The notes: generated by a model from the letters alone, not told the origin. Shown: positions 39,731 to 49,065, counted from the first letter of the stretch. The stretch: 64,000 nucleotides of DNA from Nocardia sp. NBC_00565 (GCF_036345915.1 NZ_CP107785.1:2728001-2792000); one strand, 5' to 3'. Numbers and translations are program-made.

Positions 39731-40119
39731 TCCGCATCAACATCACGAGTGTGCTCGTCGACGACCAGGCCAAGGCGTTGCGCTTCTATACCGAGATCCT
39801 CGGCTTTGTGCGAAAGAACGATGTTCCGCTCGGTGAACATCGCTGGCTGACGGTCACGTCGTCGCAGGAACCGGACGGTGTCGAACTGTTGCTCGAGCCC
39901 GATGAGCATCCGGCGGCCGGGCCGTTCAAAAAGGCGCTGGTCGAGGATGGGATTCCGTTTACGTCGTTCGCTGTGGACGATCTGTACGCCGAGCACGAGC
40001 GCCTGCGGGGGCTCGGCGTGCGGTTCACCCAGGAGCCACTCGACCATGGGCCGGTGGTGACCGCGGTGCTGGACGACACGTGCGGCAACCTGATTCAGCT
40101 CGCCCAGCAGAAGGCCTGA
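39727..40119 (+). CDS. VOC-family (glyoxalase/bleomycin resistance-like) protein
   Basis: The 130-residue protein has one paired beta-alpha-beta-beta-beta unit set (ITSVLVDDQAKALRFYTEIL, then FTSFAVDDLYAEHERLR and VTAVLDDTCGNLIQLAQ). Potential metal ligands (Glu/His) are conserved in part. Translational coupling with the ArsR gene (ATGA) makes it the regulator's main target. The function is often detoxification or ligand binding. Confidence 0.87.
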   Translation: MIRINITSVLVDDQAKALRFYTEILGFVRKNDVPLGEHRWLTVTSSQEPDGVELLLEPDEHPAAGPFKKALVEDGIPFTSFAVDDLYAEHERLRGLGVRFTQEPLDHGPVVTAVLDDTCGNLIQLAQQKA

Positions 40120-40122
40120 GGT

Positions 40123-41052
40123 TCACGCCGCCTGGTGCGTGGGGAGCAGGGCGGCGGCGAGCAGGTCCAGTTGGCGGTCGGCGTCGAGTGAGCCGATGCG
40201 CAGCACCAGGTGTGCCGCACCGGCGTCGAGGTAGCGGCCGAGCCACTGGGCGCATTCTTCGGCCGACCCGCCGAAATAGGCTTGGATCATGGACATTTCG
40301 GCCAAGGAACGGCGGTAGTACTGGCGGACGTAGCCGTCTAGTTCGGCGCGTGCGGCGGCCGGGTTCGGGTTGATGTTGATGGTGGCATAGAGGCCGGGGG
40401 TGATAGGGCGAGTGGTCTTTTCTCGGATGCTGGTCCAGGCGCGGGCGTAGGCATCGGGATCCGGCAGGAAGGGCAGCCAGCCGTCGTAGTGTCGGGCCAC
40501 CCGGTCCAGGACGCGCGGCGTGTCGCTGCTTGCCAGCCAGAGTGGGGGACCGGCCGGGCTCGCGGCGGGCAGCGTGCGGGACAGGTCGTCGAGTTTCCAG
40601 TAGCGGCCGTCGAAATCGGTTGCACCGGACCAGCTCTGCCGCCAGATGGCGACCGTCTCGTCGAGTCGGCCGACACGTTCGTCGAACTGCGCACCGAGAG
40701 TGGTGAATTCGTCGCGGCTCTCGGGCACCGGGAATCCCGCGCCGAGGCCGAGGATCAACCGGCCATCGCTGAGTTGGTCGACCGTGGCGGCGGTGTGCGC
40801 GCCGAGCAGTGGGTGACGCAAGGTCGCGGTGTACGCGGCGGTGCCGAGCTGTACCCGCGAGGTGGTCGCGGCGACCGCAGCCAACAGCGGCAGCGGATCG
40901 ACCCTGGTTCGCGCCAGCGGGGAATCACCGATCCACACCGAGTCGAACCCGGCAGCCTCGGCGGCGCGCGCGAACCTGACCAATCCGGCGGCATCGTGGG
41001 CGCCGGTCATCCAGGTTTCACGGCTGGGTAGCAGGACGCCGATCTGTGTCAT
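40123..41052 (-). CDS. LLM-class flavin/F420-dependent oxidoreductase
   Basis: The 309-residue luciferase-like TIM barrel (IGVLLPSRETW, GFDSVWIGDSPL, LSDGRLILGLGAGFPVPESR, WLASSDTPRVLDRVARHYDG) contains the family substrate and cofactor loops. It probably uses F420 or FMN; the substrate is unknown. It is convergent with the VOC gene. Confidence 0.87.
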   Translation of the reverse strand: MTQIGVLLPSRETWMTGAHDAAGLVRFARAAEAAGFDSVWIGDSPLARTRVDPLPLLAAVAATTSRVQLGTAAYTATLRHPLLGAHTAATVDQLSDGRLILGLGAGFPVPESRDEFTTLGAQFDERVGRLDETVAIWRQSWSGATDFDGRYWKLDDLSRTLPAASPAGPPLWLASSDTPRVLDRVARHYDGWLPFLPDPDAYARAWTSIREKTTRPITPGLYATININPNPAAARAELDGYVRQYYRRSLAEMSMIQAYFGGSAEECAQWLGRYLDAGAAHLVLRIGSLDADRQLDLLAAALLPTHQAA

Positions 41053-41109
41053 ACCGGCGATCTTCGGTCCGTGCGAGGTTCGGGGTCAATTACCTCGAAG
41101 GTAAGGACG

Positions 41110-41649
41110 CTAACGCGGTTCGAGCTCGGATTCGACGAGATCGTCGGGGAAGGCATACCGGCGGAACGCCCAATACCGGAACGCCATCGCGAGCAGCACG
41201 CCGAGGATCTGGCCGGTAATGAAATTCGAGACGGCCTGGGTGACCGGACTGACATCCGGCACCCGGATATCGAGCACATACAGCGCAACCGCCTGTGGTA
41301 ACAGGGTGACACCGATACCGAGCGCGCTGATGGCGAAGAACAGTGCGGCCTCGTGATGCCGTTCCCGGCCACCCCTGGTACGGAACGACCACTCCCGGTT
41401 GAGCACATACGACACGATGGTGGCGATCAGCACGCCGAGCACCCGCGCGGTGAGCGGCTTTTCGCCGAGCACGGTCAGTTTCAGCGCGTACACGATGCCG
41501 GTATCGATGAACCAGGTGATCCCGCCGACCACCGCGAACTTCAGCAGCTCACGGCGCTCGATCAGATACGAGCGATACGGCTCCGGAATGCGGTCCAGGA
41601 CCGGCTGGACGAACGACACGCCCCGCACCTTATCCAGCAAATGCGCCAC
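41110..41649 (-). CDS. GtrA-family membrane protein
   Basis: The 179-residue product has four predicted membrane helices (LLKFAVVGGITWFIDTGIVY; ARVLGVLIATIVSYVLN; AALFFAISALGIGVTLLPQA; ITGQILGVLLAMAFRYW) and the typical NREWSFR motif. GtrA proteins flip or transport polyprenyl-linked sugars for the cell envelope; in mycolata they take part in arabinogalactan assembly. Confidence 0.9.
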   Translation of the reverse strand: MAHLLDKVRGVSFVQPVLDRIPEPYRSYLIERRELLKFAVVGGITWFIDTGIVYALKLTVLGEKPLTARVLGVLIATIVSYVLNREWSFRTRGGRERHHEAALFFAISALGIGVTLLPQAVALYVLDIRVPDVSPVTQAVSNFITGQILGVLLAMAFRYWAFRRYAFPDDLVESELEPR

Positions 41650-42093
41650 CTCACGTTTCCAACGGACAGTCCAACTGCCCTAACCCAAGCATGCCTGCGA
41701 TCATCGCGCCACGTAAGGCGCCGTTACCTGCGCTCCACCCGCACCCACTGCGACGCCTGTCCGACCGCATCCACCGACTCATCCCCGCGCGAAATGGCCT
41801 CAGCGGCCCCTGCCGACAGCGGCACCTCCGGCAAAAACCGTCGCATCCCTCCGTAGGTTCGACCGCCACTACCTTGAGCCCCTCGCTCGACCCGAACGAA
41901 CTCGCCTATCAAGCATCCAGCTTTCGAACATACTCAGTTGTCCCACGGCATCGGCCTCCGACGCTGCTCGACCGAATGACCGAATTGCGCTGAGCTACTA
42001 CAGAATCCACGCGTCAGCGGTGATTACAGTTCGGAACGAGCGCGAAGGCGGATTTGATACCGTGACGGCTCATCTCAAAATGTGGAGGATCTC
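41650..42093. other. Largely non-coding gap
   Basis: The only candidate is a 62-residue minus-strand frame at 41724-41912 (MIGEFVRVERGAQGSGGRTY and on). Its composition is protein-like but it has no good ribosome site or known family. It may be a remnant gene. Confidence 0.35.
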
Positions 42094-42297
42094 ATGAGCC
42101 GTGCCATGCTGAAGGTCATTGCCGTCGGAGCGATCTCTCTGGCAATTGGTGTACAGCCCGCGATCGCGGCAGCCGTCCCGGACGTGATGCCGCTGGAACC
42201 GGCACTCACCGCCCGAACCGAGACGACAGCCCCTTTCGACCCCATCTGCCCTCTGTGCTTCCTGCGCGAACTGATCGAGAGCGGATCCTCCCGGTAA
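42094..42297 (+). CDS. Small secreted protein with CPLC motif
   Basis: The 67-residue precursor has GGAGGA five bases before the ATG. A signal peptide is clear: MSRAMLK, a hydrophobic core and a cleavage site after AIA near residue 25. The mature part of about 42 residues is acidic at first and ends DPICPLCFLRELIESGSSR. The two Cys could form a disulfide or bind metal. No family was recognised. Confidence 0.65.
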   Translation: MSRAMLKVIAVGAISLAIGVQPAIAAAVPDVMPLEPALTARTETTAPFDPICPLCFLRELIESGSSR

Positions 42298-42421
42298 TAC
42301 CGCCCCGGGTTGGTGATGGCACGGCCCGGTCGCTGACTGGCAAAGGCGCTGAAGGCGACTGCGAAAACTGGCACCAGAATATTCCGTCGACAGGAATCCG
42401 CCTGCAGCCTTACCGTCGCCC

Positions 42422-42949
42422 ATGTCCCAACGCCGAGTCACCGACAGCGTGCTCCTACGTACTCTCCGCGCTTCGGATGAGCGTGTCGTCCGCGCGGCAC
42501 ATGCGGCGATGGCGGATCACGGCTTCGACTTCGCACTCGGGCTCGATCCTGGAATGACTTGGCCGCAATACTTGTCGACCCGCGCAAACCGCCGCAGCGG
42601 TACCGACTTGCCACTGGGCATCGTCCCGGAGACTTATCTGGTCGCCACCCTCGGCGAACAGATCATCGGCAGAGCCGCGATCCGGCACAACCTCAACCCT
42701 GAGTTGGCGCGCCGTGGCGGCCACATCGGGTACGCGGTCCTGCGTCAATACCGCAGTCGCGGATATGGCACCGCGATCCTGCGCAACAGCATTCCCCTCG
42801 CCCACGAGCTCGGCATCAACCGAATCCTCGTCACCTGCGACGACACCAACGCCGCCTCCGCGCACATCATCGAGTCCTGCGGCGGCGCGCTCGATTCGAT
42901 CGAGGCCTGGAACGACGGCAGGTTGATTCGTCGGTACTGGATCGGGTGA
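42422..42949 (+). CDS. GNAT-family acetyltransferase
   Basis: The 175-residue GNAT protein has the acetyl-CoA loop VLRQYRSRGYGTAILRNS and the downstream TCDDTNAASAHIIESCGGAL with the typical Asn and Tyr/Cys region. Its YRRYW-like C terminus (LIRRYWIG) resembles predicted acetyltransferases acting on amino acids or antibiotics. Substrate unknown. Confidence 0.87.
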   Translation: MSQRRVTDSVLLRTLRASDERVVRAAHAAMADHGFDFALGLDPGMTWPQYLSTRANRRSGTDLPLGIVPETYLVATLGEQIIGRAAIRHNLNPELARRGGHIGYAVLRQYRSRGYGTAILRNSIPLAHELGINRILVTCDDTNAASAHIIESCGGALDSIEAWNDGRLIRRYWIG

Positions 42950-43052
42950 ATTCGAACGCAATCGCGTGGGTGTTCGATGGTGTCGGTCATCGTTACCGGT
43001 CGCACCGTGGCACTGTGTCGTAGTGGACCAGTTCACCGCCGGAGGAGCGTTC

Positions 43053-43856
43053 ATGGCTGATCAAGGCAATTCCACTGTTTCGCTGACTGCGGGGAAGGCG
43101 GAGCTGACCGTTGATCCGCAGAACGGCGGGCGGCTGACCAGCCTGCGGATCAGTGATCTGGAGCTGTTGCGGCAAGGGCCTCGCTATGGCGCGTTTCCGA
43201 TGGTGCCGTGGTGTGGGCGGATGGAGCTTGGCCAGTTCCGCAATGGTGGCGCAGTCCACCAAATGCCCATCAACGCGGAACCACACGCCATCCATGGCAC
43301 CGGCCGCGACGCGGCTTGGCGTGTAGTCAGCGTCGACGAATCGTCCGCCACATTGACCGTCGACCTTGCAGAACCGTGGCCCTATCCCGGCCGAGTCACC
43401 CAATTGATCGAACTCACCGAGGACTCGCTCACCCTCACCATGCGCGTCGAAACTACCGGACAGCCGTTCCCCGCGCAGGTCGGCTGGCACCCCTGGTTCC
43501 GCCGAAACCTCGACTCCGGCAACGAAATCCAGCTCGACTTCACCCCCGCCTGGCAAGAAGAACGCGGCGACAACTACCTCCCCACCGGCCGTCACATCAC
43601 CCCGGAACCCGGCCCGTGGGACGACTGCTTCGGCATGCCCGACGGCACCACCGTCACCCTGACCTGGCCCCACGCGCTGGAACTGAAGATCACCAGTCCC
43701 GCCCAATGGGTGGTCGTCTTCGACGAAAAACCCGAAGCCGCCTGCGTGGAACCCCAATCCGGCCCACCCAACGGCCTCAACACCCACCCCCGCCCGGTAA
43801 CCGCCGGCGACCCGCTGGAGCTCTCCACCACATGGAGTTGGCGTCTGCTCGACTAG
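43053..43856 (+). CDS. Aldose 1-epimerase family protein
   Basis: The 267-residue protein starts at the ATG behind GGAGGAGC. It has MVPWCGRMELG, the catalytic His in PHAIHGTGRDAAW, the second His in VGWHPWFRRNL and the catalytic Glu near PEAACVEPQSGPPNGLN. It should interconvert alpha and beta anomers of a hexose. An IS256-family element begins 36 bases after the stop. Confidence 0.88.
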   Translation: MADQGNSTVSLTAGKAELTVDPQNGGRLTSLRISDLELLRQGPRYGAFPMVPWCGRMELGQFRNGGAVHQMPINAEPHAIHGTGRDAAWRVVSVDESSATLTVDLAEPWPYPGRVTQLIELTEDSLTLTMRVETTGQPFPAQVGWHPWFRRNLDSGNEIQLDFTPAWQEERGDNYLPTGRHITPEPGPWDDCFGMPDGTTVTLTWPHALELKITSPAQWVVVFDEKPEAACVEPQSGPPNGLNTHPRPVTAGDPLELSTTWSWRLLD

Positions 43857-43884
43857 TCCTTCCTGGAACCGACGCGTGAATGCC

Positions 43885-43892
43885 ACCCCACC
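43885..43892. repeat. 8-bp target duplication, left of IS256-family element
   Basis: ACCCCACC occurs here and again at 45284-45291, directly outside the inverted repeats. Eight bases is the usual duplication length for this family. Confidence 0.88.
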
Positions 43893-43926
43893 GGGACTGT
43901 CTGAGATCTTGTGGGCGGGACGGTGA
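43893..43926. repeat. Left inverted repeat of IS256-family element
   Basis: Begins GGGACTGTC and ends TTGTGGGCGGGACGGTGA; pairs with 45250-45283. Confidence 0.85.
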
Positions 43927-43968
43927 TCGGAGAGGCTGAGGCGGCCTGTCTCAGCGGAAGGGATCATC

Positions 43969-45240
43969 GTGTCGGAGGAGTCGACGCCGGCGGCCGGGGA
44001 GCGGTCGGCAGCGGACGGTCTGGATGTCCGGATCGCACAGGAATTGATCGATAAGGCGCGGAAAGAAGGGGTGTCGCTGGCCGGGCCAGGTGGTTTGCTG
44101 TCCCAGATCACGAAAACCGTTCTGGAGACGGCTTTGAATGCTGAAATGGACGAGCACCTCGGATATTCCAAGGGTGCGCAGCCGGTCCGTGGGGACGGGA
44201 ATCACCGTAACGGGCGGTCGCAGAAGACGGTGCATACCGATGTCGGGTCGGTGCGGATCGATGTGCCGCGGGATCGTAATTCGGAATTCGAACCGAAGAT
44301 GGTTCCGAAGCATTCCCGGCGGGTGGAGGGTTTCGACGAGTCGATCATCTCGTTGTATGCGAAAGGATTGACGACCGGAGAGATTCAGAAGCATCTGGCG
44401 GAGATCTATGATGTGGAGGTCTCGCGGGAGTTGATTTCGAAGATCACCGATAAGGTGGTCGATGAAATGAATGAATGGCAGTCACGGCCGTTGGAACGCG
44501 TGTATCCGGTGGTGCTGATCGATGCTATTTTCGTCAAGATCCGGGATGGTCGAGTGGTGAATCGGCCGGTCTACGTGGCGGTCGGTGTCACCTTGGCCGG
44601 TGAGCGGGACGTGCTGGGCCTGTGGGTCGGCACCGGCGGCGAGGGGGCTAAGCATTGGGCCGGTGTCCTCGGCGAACTGCGTAATCGCGGGGTCGCCGAC
44701 GTCATGATCGTCTGCTGTGACGGGCTCAAGGGACTGCCCGAGACGATCAATGACACCTGGCCGTTGGCTGATGTCCAGCAGTGCGTGGTCCACCTCGTGC
44801 GGGCGAGCCTCAAATACAGCTCACGAAAATATTGGAGCCAGATCACCACAGAACTGCGCGCCATTTACACCGCACCCACGGTTGAGGCTGCCGAATCCCT
44901 TTTCGCTGAGTTCGCCGCTGAATGGGAGCCAAAATATCCGGCCATGATCGCTGTCTGGCGCAACAGCTGGGAGCAATTCACGCCGTTCCTCAGGTTCCCG
45001 GCACCGATTCGGAAACTCGTGTACACCACGAACGCGATCGAAAGCCTGAACGCCAGGTTCCGGCAAGCGACCCGACGGCGTGGACATTTCCCCAACGAGC
45101 AGGCCGCGCTCAAAGTACTCTATCTGGTCGTCAGGAACCCACTGAAAAACAGGCAAAATATCACTGGAAAGATCAGCGGATGGAAGGATATACTCAACAC
45201 GCTCGCCCTGTTCTACGGTGAGCGAATAACCGGAAACTAG
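43969..45240 (+). CDS. IS256-family (Mutator-type) transposase
   Basis: This 423-residue transposase has the usual DDE layout: Asp in VVLIDAIFVKIRDG, Asp in VMIVCCDGLKGLPETI and Glu in the C-terminal TTNAIESLNARFRQATRRRG. The N-terminal zinc/helix region (NAEMDEHLGYSKG) is complete. GTG start; no frameshift. Confidence 0.95.
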   Translation: MSEESTPAAGERSAADGLDVRIAQELIDKARKEGVSLAGPGGLLSQITKTVLETALNAEMDEHLGYSKGAQPVRGDGNHRNGRSQKTVHTDVGSVRIDVPRDRNSEFEPKMVPKHSRRVEGFDESIISLYAKGLTTGEIQKHLAEIYDVEVSRELISKITDKVVDEMNEWQSRPLERVYPVVLIDAIFVKIRDGRVVNRPVYVAVGVTLAGERDVLGLWVGTGGEGAKHWAGVLGELRNRGVADVMIVCCDGLKGLPETINDTWPLADVQQCVVHLVRASLKYSSRKYWSQITTELRAIYTAPTVEAAESLFAEFAAEWEPKYPAMIAVWRNSWEQFTPFLRFPAPIRKLVYTTNAIESLNARFRQATRRRGHFPNEQAALKVLYLVVRNPLKNRQNITGKISGWKDILNTLALFYGERITGN

Positions 45241-45249
45241 CAGGACAAT

Positions 45250-45283
45250 TCACCGTTCTGCCCACAAAAATTCCGACACTCCC
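45250..45283. repeat. Right inverted repeat of IS256-family element
   Basis: Inverse of 43893-43926 with seven mismatches, followed by the second ACCCCACC. Confidence 0.85.
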
Positions 45284-45435
45284 ACCCCACCAGCCGTTTG
45301 TGGATGAGATGCGGATCGATGTCAGCCGGAGCGTGGCGGCGATTGTCGATCGGATTTATGAGGATGTTATCGGGGGTGGGTGAATCCAGCGGTGGTGCAT
45401 AGCAATTGGAGACCAGGGGTGCACTGGGGTGCGGA

Positions 45436-46329
45436 TCAGGCAGGGGTGGGGGTTTGGAGGTGGGTGAGGGTTTCGAGGGCGGCGGTGGTTGCCGAGGCGG
45501 AGGCGGAGAGGAGGGGGAGGCGGACGGTGGGGGTGGGGATGCGGCCTTGGGCGGCGAGGGCGGATTTGATGACTGCCGGGTTGGGTTCGGCGAAGAGAGC
45601 GGCGGCGAGGGGGGCCAGGCGGTGGGCGAGTTGGCGGGCTTCGGGGAGGGGGCCGTTGCGCCACAGGGTGATCAGGGTGGCGAAGGCGGAGGTTGCCAGG
45701 TGCGCGGAGGCGAGGATGGCGCCGGATGCGCCGAGGGCCAGGAGCGGGGCGGCGTGCAGGTCGTCGCCCGCTAGGACCGAGACCCCGGGTGGGAGGGTGC
45801 TCATCAGGGTGATGGTAGTGTCGTCGATGCCGCCGACGGCGTGTTTGAAGCCGATGATGTTGGGGGTGCGGGCGAGTTCGTGGAGGGTATCGGGGCTGAG
45901 TGTGCGTCCGGTGCGGTGCGGAACGTTGTAGACGATGAGGGGGATCGGGCTGGTGGCGGCCAACTGGCGGAAGTGGGCCAGGACGCCTGCTTCGGAGGGG
46001 CGGGTGTAGTACGGGACGACGGTGAGCGCGGCGGTGACGGTGGCACCGAGGGCGGCGAGAGCTTCGATCGAGGCGGCGGTGGAGTTCGTGCCGGCAGCGG
46101 CGATCAAGGGGGCGTTGCGTTCTCGGCAGACGGTGGCGCAGATGTCGAGGACGCGGCGGCGTTCTTCGGGGGTGAGGGTGGCGGTTTCGGCGGTGGTGCC
46201 CAGGGCGACGATGCCCGTGGCGCCGTCGTCGAGGACCTCGTGGGCCAGGCTCGCCAGCGCGTCGGCGGCCAGCTCGCCGCTGGCGGTGAAGGGCGTGATC
46301 AGGGGGACGAAGAGGCCGGTGAGCGTCAT
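45436..46329 (-). CDS. DapA-family aldolase (dihydrodipicolinate synthase-like)
   Basis: The 297-residue TIM-barrel lyase has GTTAETATL, the Tyr motif YNVPHRTGRTLS and the Schiff-base Lys162 in IIGFKHAVGG. Both catalytic residues are conserved, so it can condense pyruvate with an aldehyde. It lies beside a LysR gene and not in a lysine cluster, so it may be a catabolic paralogue; assignment as the lysine enzyme is possible. Codon use is extremely GC-rich in its third positions. Confidence 0.87.
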   Translation of the reverse strand: MTLTGLFVPLITPFTASGELAADALASLAHEVLDDGATGIVALGTTAETATLTPEERRRVLDICATVCRERNAPLIAAAGTNSTAASIEALAALGATVTAALTVVPYYTRPSEAGVLAHFRQLAATSPIPLIVYNVPHRTGRTLSPDTLHELARTPNIIGFKHAVGGIDDTTITLMSTLPPGVSVLAGDDLHAAPLLALGASGAILASAHLATSAFATLITLWRNGPLPEARQLAHRLAPLAAALFAEPNPAVIKSALAAQGRIPTPTVRLPLLSASASATTAALETLTHLQTPTPA

Positions 46330-46384
46330 GATTCTCAGGATGTCGCGCGGCGATACTTCAGGTCCAGTTCACGTTTCTTCGGGT

Positions 46385-46407
46385 GAGCATAAGCTGAGCT
46401 GATGCTC
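46385..46407. promoter_or_regulatory. LysR operator candidate overlapping start codon
   Basis: GAGCATAAGC-TGA-GCTGATGCTC, arms alike at nine of ten positions, covers the ATG of the lysR-type gene and faces the divergent dapA-like gene. Confidence 0.55.
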
Positions 46408-47301
46408 GATGTTCGGAAGCTGCGGCTGTTGCGCGAACTGGCCCACCGTAAGACGATCGCGGCGGTCGCGCAGGCACTGTCCTATACGCCCTCGGCGGTC
46501 TCGCAACAGTTGGCCGCGCTGGAGCGGGAAGCCGGTGTGCCGCTGCTCGAGCGGACCGGGCGACGCGTCACGCTGACGCCCGCGGCACTCACGCTGGTCG
46601 ATCACGCGGAGACGATTCTCGCGTCGCTCGAGCAGGCCACAGCCGACCTCGCCGCCTCTCGCGCCACACTCACCGGAACACTGCGCATCGGTGCCTTCCC
46701 GACGGCGGTCGCCACGGTGCTGTCCCCGGCCTTGGTCGCCCTCAGCCATGCCCACCCGCGACTGGAACTGCTGGTGACGGAGCTGGATCCGGCCACCGTC
46801 CCGGATGCGCTACGGACCGACAGCCTGGATGTCGCACTGGTCCAGGAATACGACTACGTGCCCGCGGAGCCCGATCCGGCCCTGGACACCGAACCACTCC
46901 TGGAGGAGACGATCTACCTGGCGGCCCTGACCGCCACCCCATTGCCCGAGCATCGCGATGGCTCCTGGATAGTCGGCACGCCCGGCACGCTCTGTCACAC
47001 CATGACGATCCGAGCGTGTCAGGCCGCGGGATTCACACCGCGGATCCGCCACCACGTCGACGACTTCAGCACCGTCCTGGCTCTAGTGGCCGCCGGACAG
47101 GGCGTCGCGTTGGTTCCGGAACTCGGCGCACTCACCCCACCGCCGAACGTCGTGTTGACAGCACTGCCGACCCGACGCAAGACCCACCTCGCTTATCGGC
47201 GCGGCACCGGTGGTCATCCCGCCGTCGTCGCGGCCCGCGCAGCCCTTCGCTCCTCCGCCACAACCCTTTCCGCCACGCTCGCCCACCACCCGACTGGTTA
47301 A
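46402..47301 (+). CDS. LysR-family transcriptional regulator
   Basis: The 299-residue product has the N-terminal winged helix (KLRLLRELAHRKTIAAVAQA, YTPSAVSQQLAALEREAGV) and a C-terminal periplasmic-binding-type effector domain. It is divergent from the DapA-like gene with 72 bases between, a classical arrangement for LysR control. Confidence 0.92.
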   Translation: MLDVRKLRLLRELAHRKTIAAVAQALSYTPSAVSQQLAALEREAGVPLLERTGRRVTLTPAALTLVDHAETILASLEQATADLAASRATLTGTLRIGAFPTAVATVLSPALVALSHAHPRLELLVTELDPATVPDALRTDSLDVALVQEYDYVPAEPDPALDTEPLLEETIYLAALTATPLPEHRDGSWIVGTPGTLCHTMTIRACQAAGFTPRIRHHVDDFSTVLALVAAGQGVALVPELGALTPPPNVVLTALPTRRKTHLAYRRGTGGHPAVVAARAALRSSATTLSATLAHHPTG

Positions 47302-47356
47302 GACCAGGCTGATCGACAACCGGTGATCGGCGCAATCCCCAGGCACACGCACGCGC

Positions 47357-48847
47357 TTACGACACCGACTTCCGCAGCGCCGCCAATTCGTCCGCCCGCG
47401 GATTGCTCACGGGCGCCGATTTCGGACTATCGAAGATCTGCACCAACTGCGTATCCGACTCGTAGCGCGGCCACCCAGGATCACCGTGCTCGGCGAAAGC
47501 GACCCACGCCGAATGGATTTCGTCGGCCAGCGACTGCGGCGGGTTTGGCCCGGTCAGCGCGTGCGCACCGGCGAGCGCGTCGAAGACGAACGGCACCTCG
47601 AGTACGTGACAAGCACCGAGACCATCGATCCCCGACGGCCACGCGAACTCATACGCGTAGGTCGGTGCGCCCGCGGCGGCATTCGATCGTGCGAGGTGCA
47701 GAGTGTCGGACCGGAACGCTCGGTCGGTGATGATCGCGGCGAAGACGTCCGCGGGCGTCGCGGCCGGACGATTCGCACCGTAGATATCCGCGAGCGCGGG
47801 GTCGATGCCATAGCGAGTGAGGACGAAAGGCAATGTGTCCGCGGTGATCCCGGCAGCGATTCCGGTCGGAACCGTGAAGAACCGGAATTCCTCGGCAGTG
47901 CAGCCCACGATGAAGGGCACGGCCCGGTCGGGTTGCGCGGCAAGCACATCGACCGGCCTGTCCTCGAGCACCTCGCCATCGATCACCGGCAGCAGACTCA
48001 TGATGCCCAACCCGTTGGCGATGATCGAGGCACCCCAGCGCGCGGGATCCGGATCGCTCATCAATTCGAGCGCGAGCGCGTCTTGCGCGATACGCAGCTG
48101 ATCGGGCCCGAGGCGTCCGAAATCGTCCGCCGTATCGCTGATCCCGAGCCGACCAGCCAACTCACCGGCGAGTTTGCGGGCATCCTCGACCCGCACCGCC
48201 GCGGATCCGTTGCCGCTCTGCACAATCGCCTGCTGGAACAGCCCCTTGGACAGCGGCGAAGCCATCAGCGTCGCCACGCTCATCCCGCCCGCGGATTCAC
48301 CGAATATCGTGACCCGGTTCGGATCCCCGCCGAAGGCTTCGATGTTCTCCCGCACCCACCGCAGCGCGAACAGTTGATCGTGCACTCCGCGATTGAGCGG
48401 CGCGTCCGCCACCGCCGCGAATCCGGAGATCCCGAGCCGATAGTTGATCGAAACCAGCACGACCCCATCGCGCGCGAACCCCGCGCCGTCGTAGATGGCC
48501 CTGGCGTTGGAACCACGAGTGTACGCACCGCCGTGAATCCACACCATGACCGGCAGCCCCGAGCCGCCGGGATCCGGCGTCCACACGTTGACGTTCAGAT
48601 ATTCATCGCCCGGTATCCCGTCACTGCCGATCAGCGCGTGGATCGGCGGGGCATAGGGCGACTGGACACAGGTCGCGCCATGGGTGAGCGCATCGCGCAC
48701 ACCCGGCCAGTCCGGCACTCGCGTCGGCAGCCGGAACCGCGCTGGTCCGACCGGCGCGGCCGCGTAGGGCACTCCGAGAAATGCGCTCACTCCGGCGGTC
48801 GTCCGGCCGCGAATCTTGCCGCCGGTGACGGAAACAATCGGTTCCAT
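47357..48847 (-). CDS. Type-B carboxylesterase
   Basis: The 496-residue esterase has the oxyanion sequence VMVWIHGGAYTRGSN, the nucleophile GESAGG with Ser185, the charge-relay acid region CTAEEFRFF and His in LGACHVLEVPFVF. The start is the ATG behind AAGGAGTCTC. No signal peptide is seen, so it is probably cytosolic. It hydrolyses carboxylic esters; the substrate is not known. Confidence 0.9.
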   Translation of the reverse strand: MEPIVSVTGGKIRGRTTAGVSAFLGVPYAAAPVGPARFRLPTRVPDWPGVRDALTHGATCVQSPYAPPIHALIGSDGIPGDEYLNVNVWTPDPGGSGLPVMVWIHGGAYTRGSNARAIYDGAGFARDGVVLVSINYRLGISGFAAVADAPLNRGVHDQLFALRWVRENIEAFGGDPNRVTIFGESAGGMSVATLMASPLSKGLFQQAIVQSGNGSAAVRVEDARKLAGELAGRLGISDTADDFGRLGPDQLRIAQDALALELMSDPDPARWGASIIANGLGIMSLLPVIDGEVLEDRPVDVLAAQPDRAVPFIVGCTAEEFRFFTVPTGIAAGITADTLPFVLTRYGIDPALADIYGANRPAATPADVFAAIITDRAFRSDTLHLARSNAAAGAPTYAYEFAWPSGIDGLGACHVLEVPFVFDALAGAHALTGPNPPQSLADEIHSAWVAFAEHGDPGWPRYESDTQLVQIFDSPKSAPVSNPRADELAALRKSVS

Positions 48848-49065
48848 GAGACTCCTTCGTCCGACTCGATTGTCTACGCCCCGCCGCCGAAAGACCATGA
48901 AATCGAGCACGTCGCAGACCTAAGGCGCCTGTACCTCCAGCGGACCGCGCGGCGCTGTCGCGGACCGACCGCGAGATCGGCGCGGCCACCATCGGTTGGT
49001 TGGACGCAAGGCGCACGCAAGTCGACGCAAGACTGCCGCAATTGCCGGGCGGCAGAGTCGGGTTC

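Larger units (their letters stand above)
43893..45283 (+). mobile_element. IS256-family insertion sequence, complete
   Basis: The element is 1391 bp and is bounded by imperfect 34-bp inverted repeats (27 of 34 positions equal) with an 8-bp duplication outside. It contains one intact transposase gene and looks capable of movement. Confidence 0.93.

Noticed and set aside
45380..46402. Gly-rich plus-strand frames opposite the DapA-like gene
   Set aside because: They are mirror frames caused by extreme third-position GC in a gene with clear catalytic residues on the other strand.
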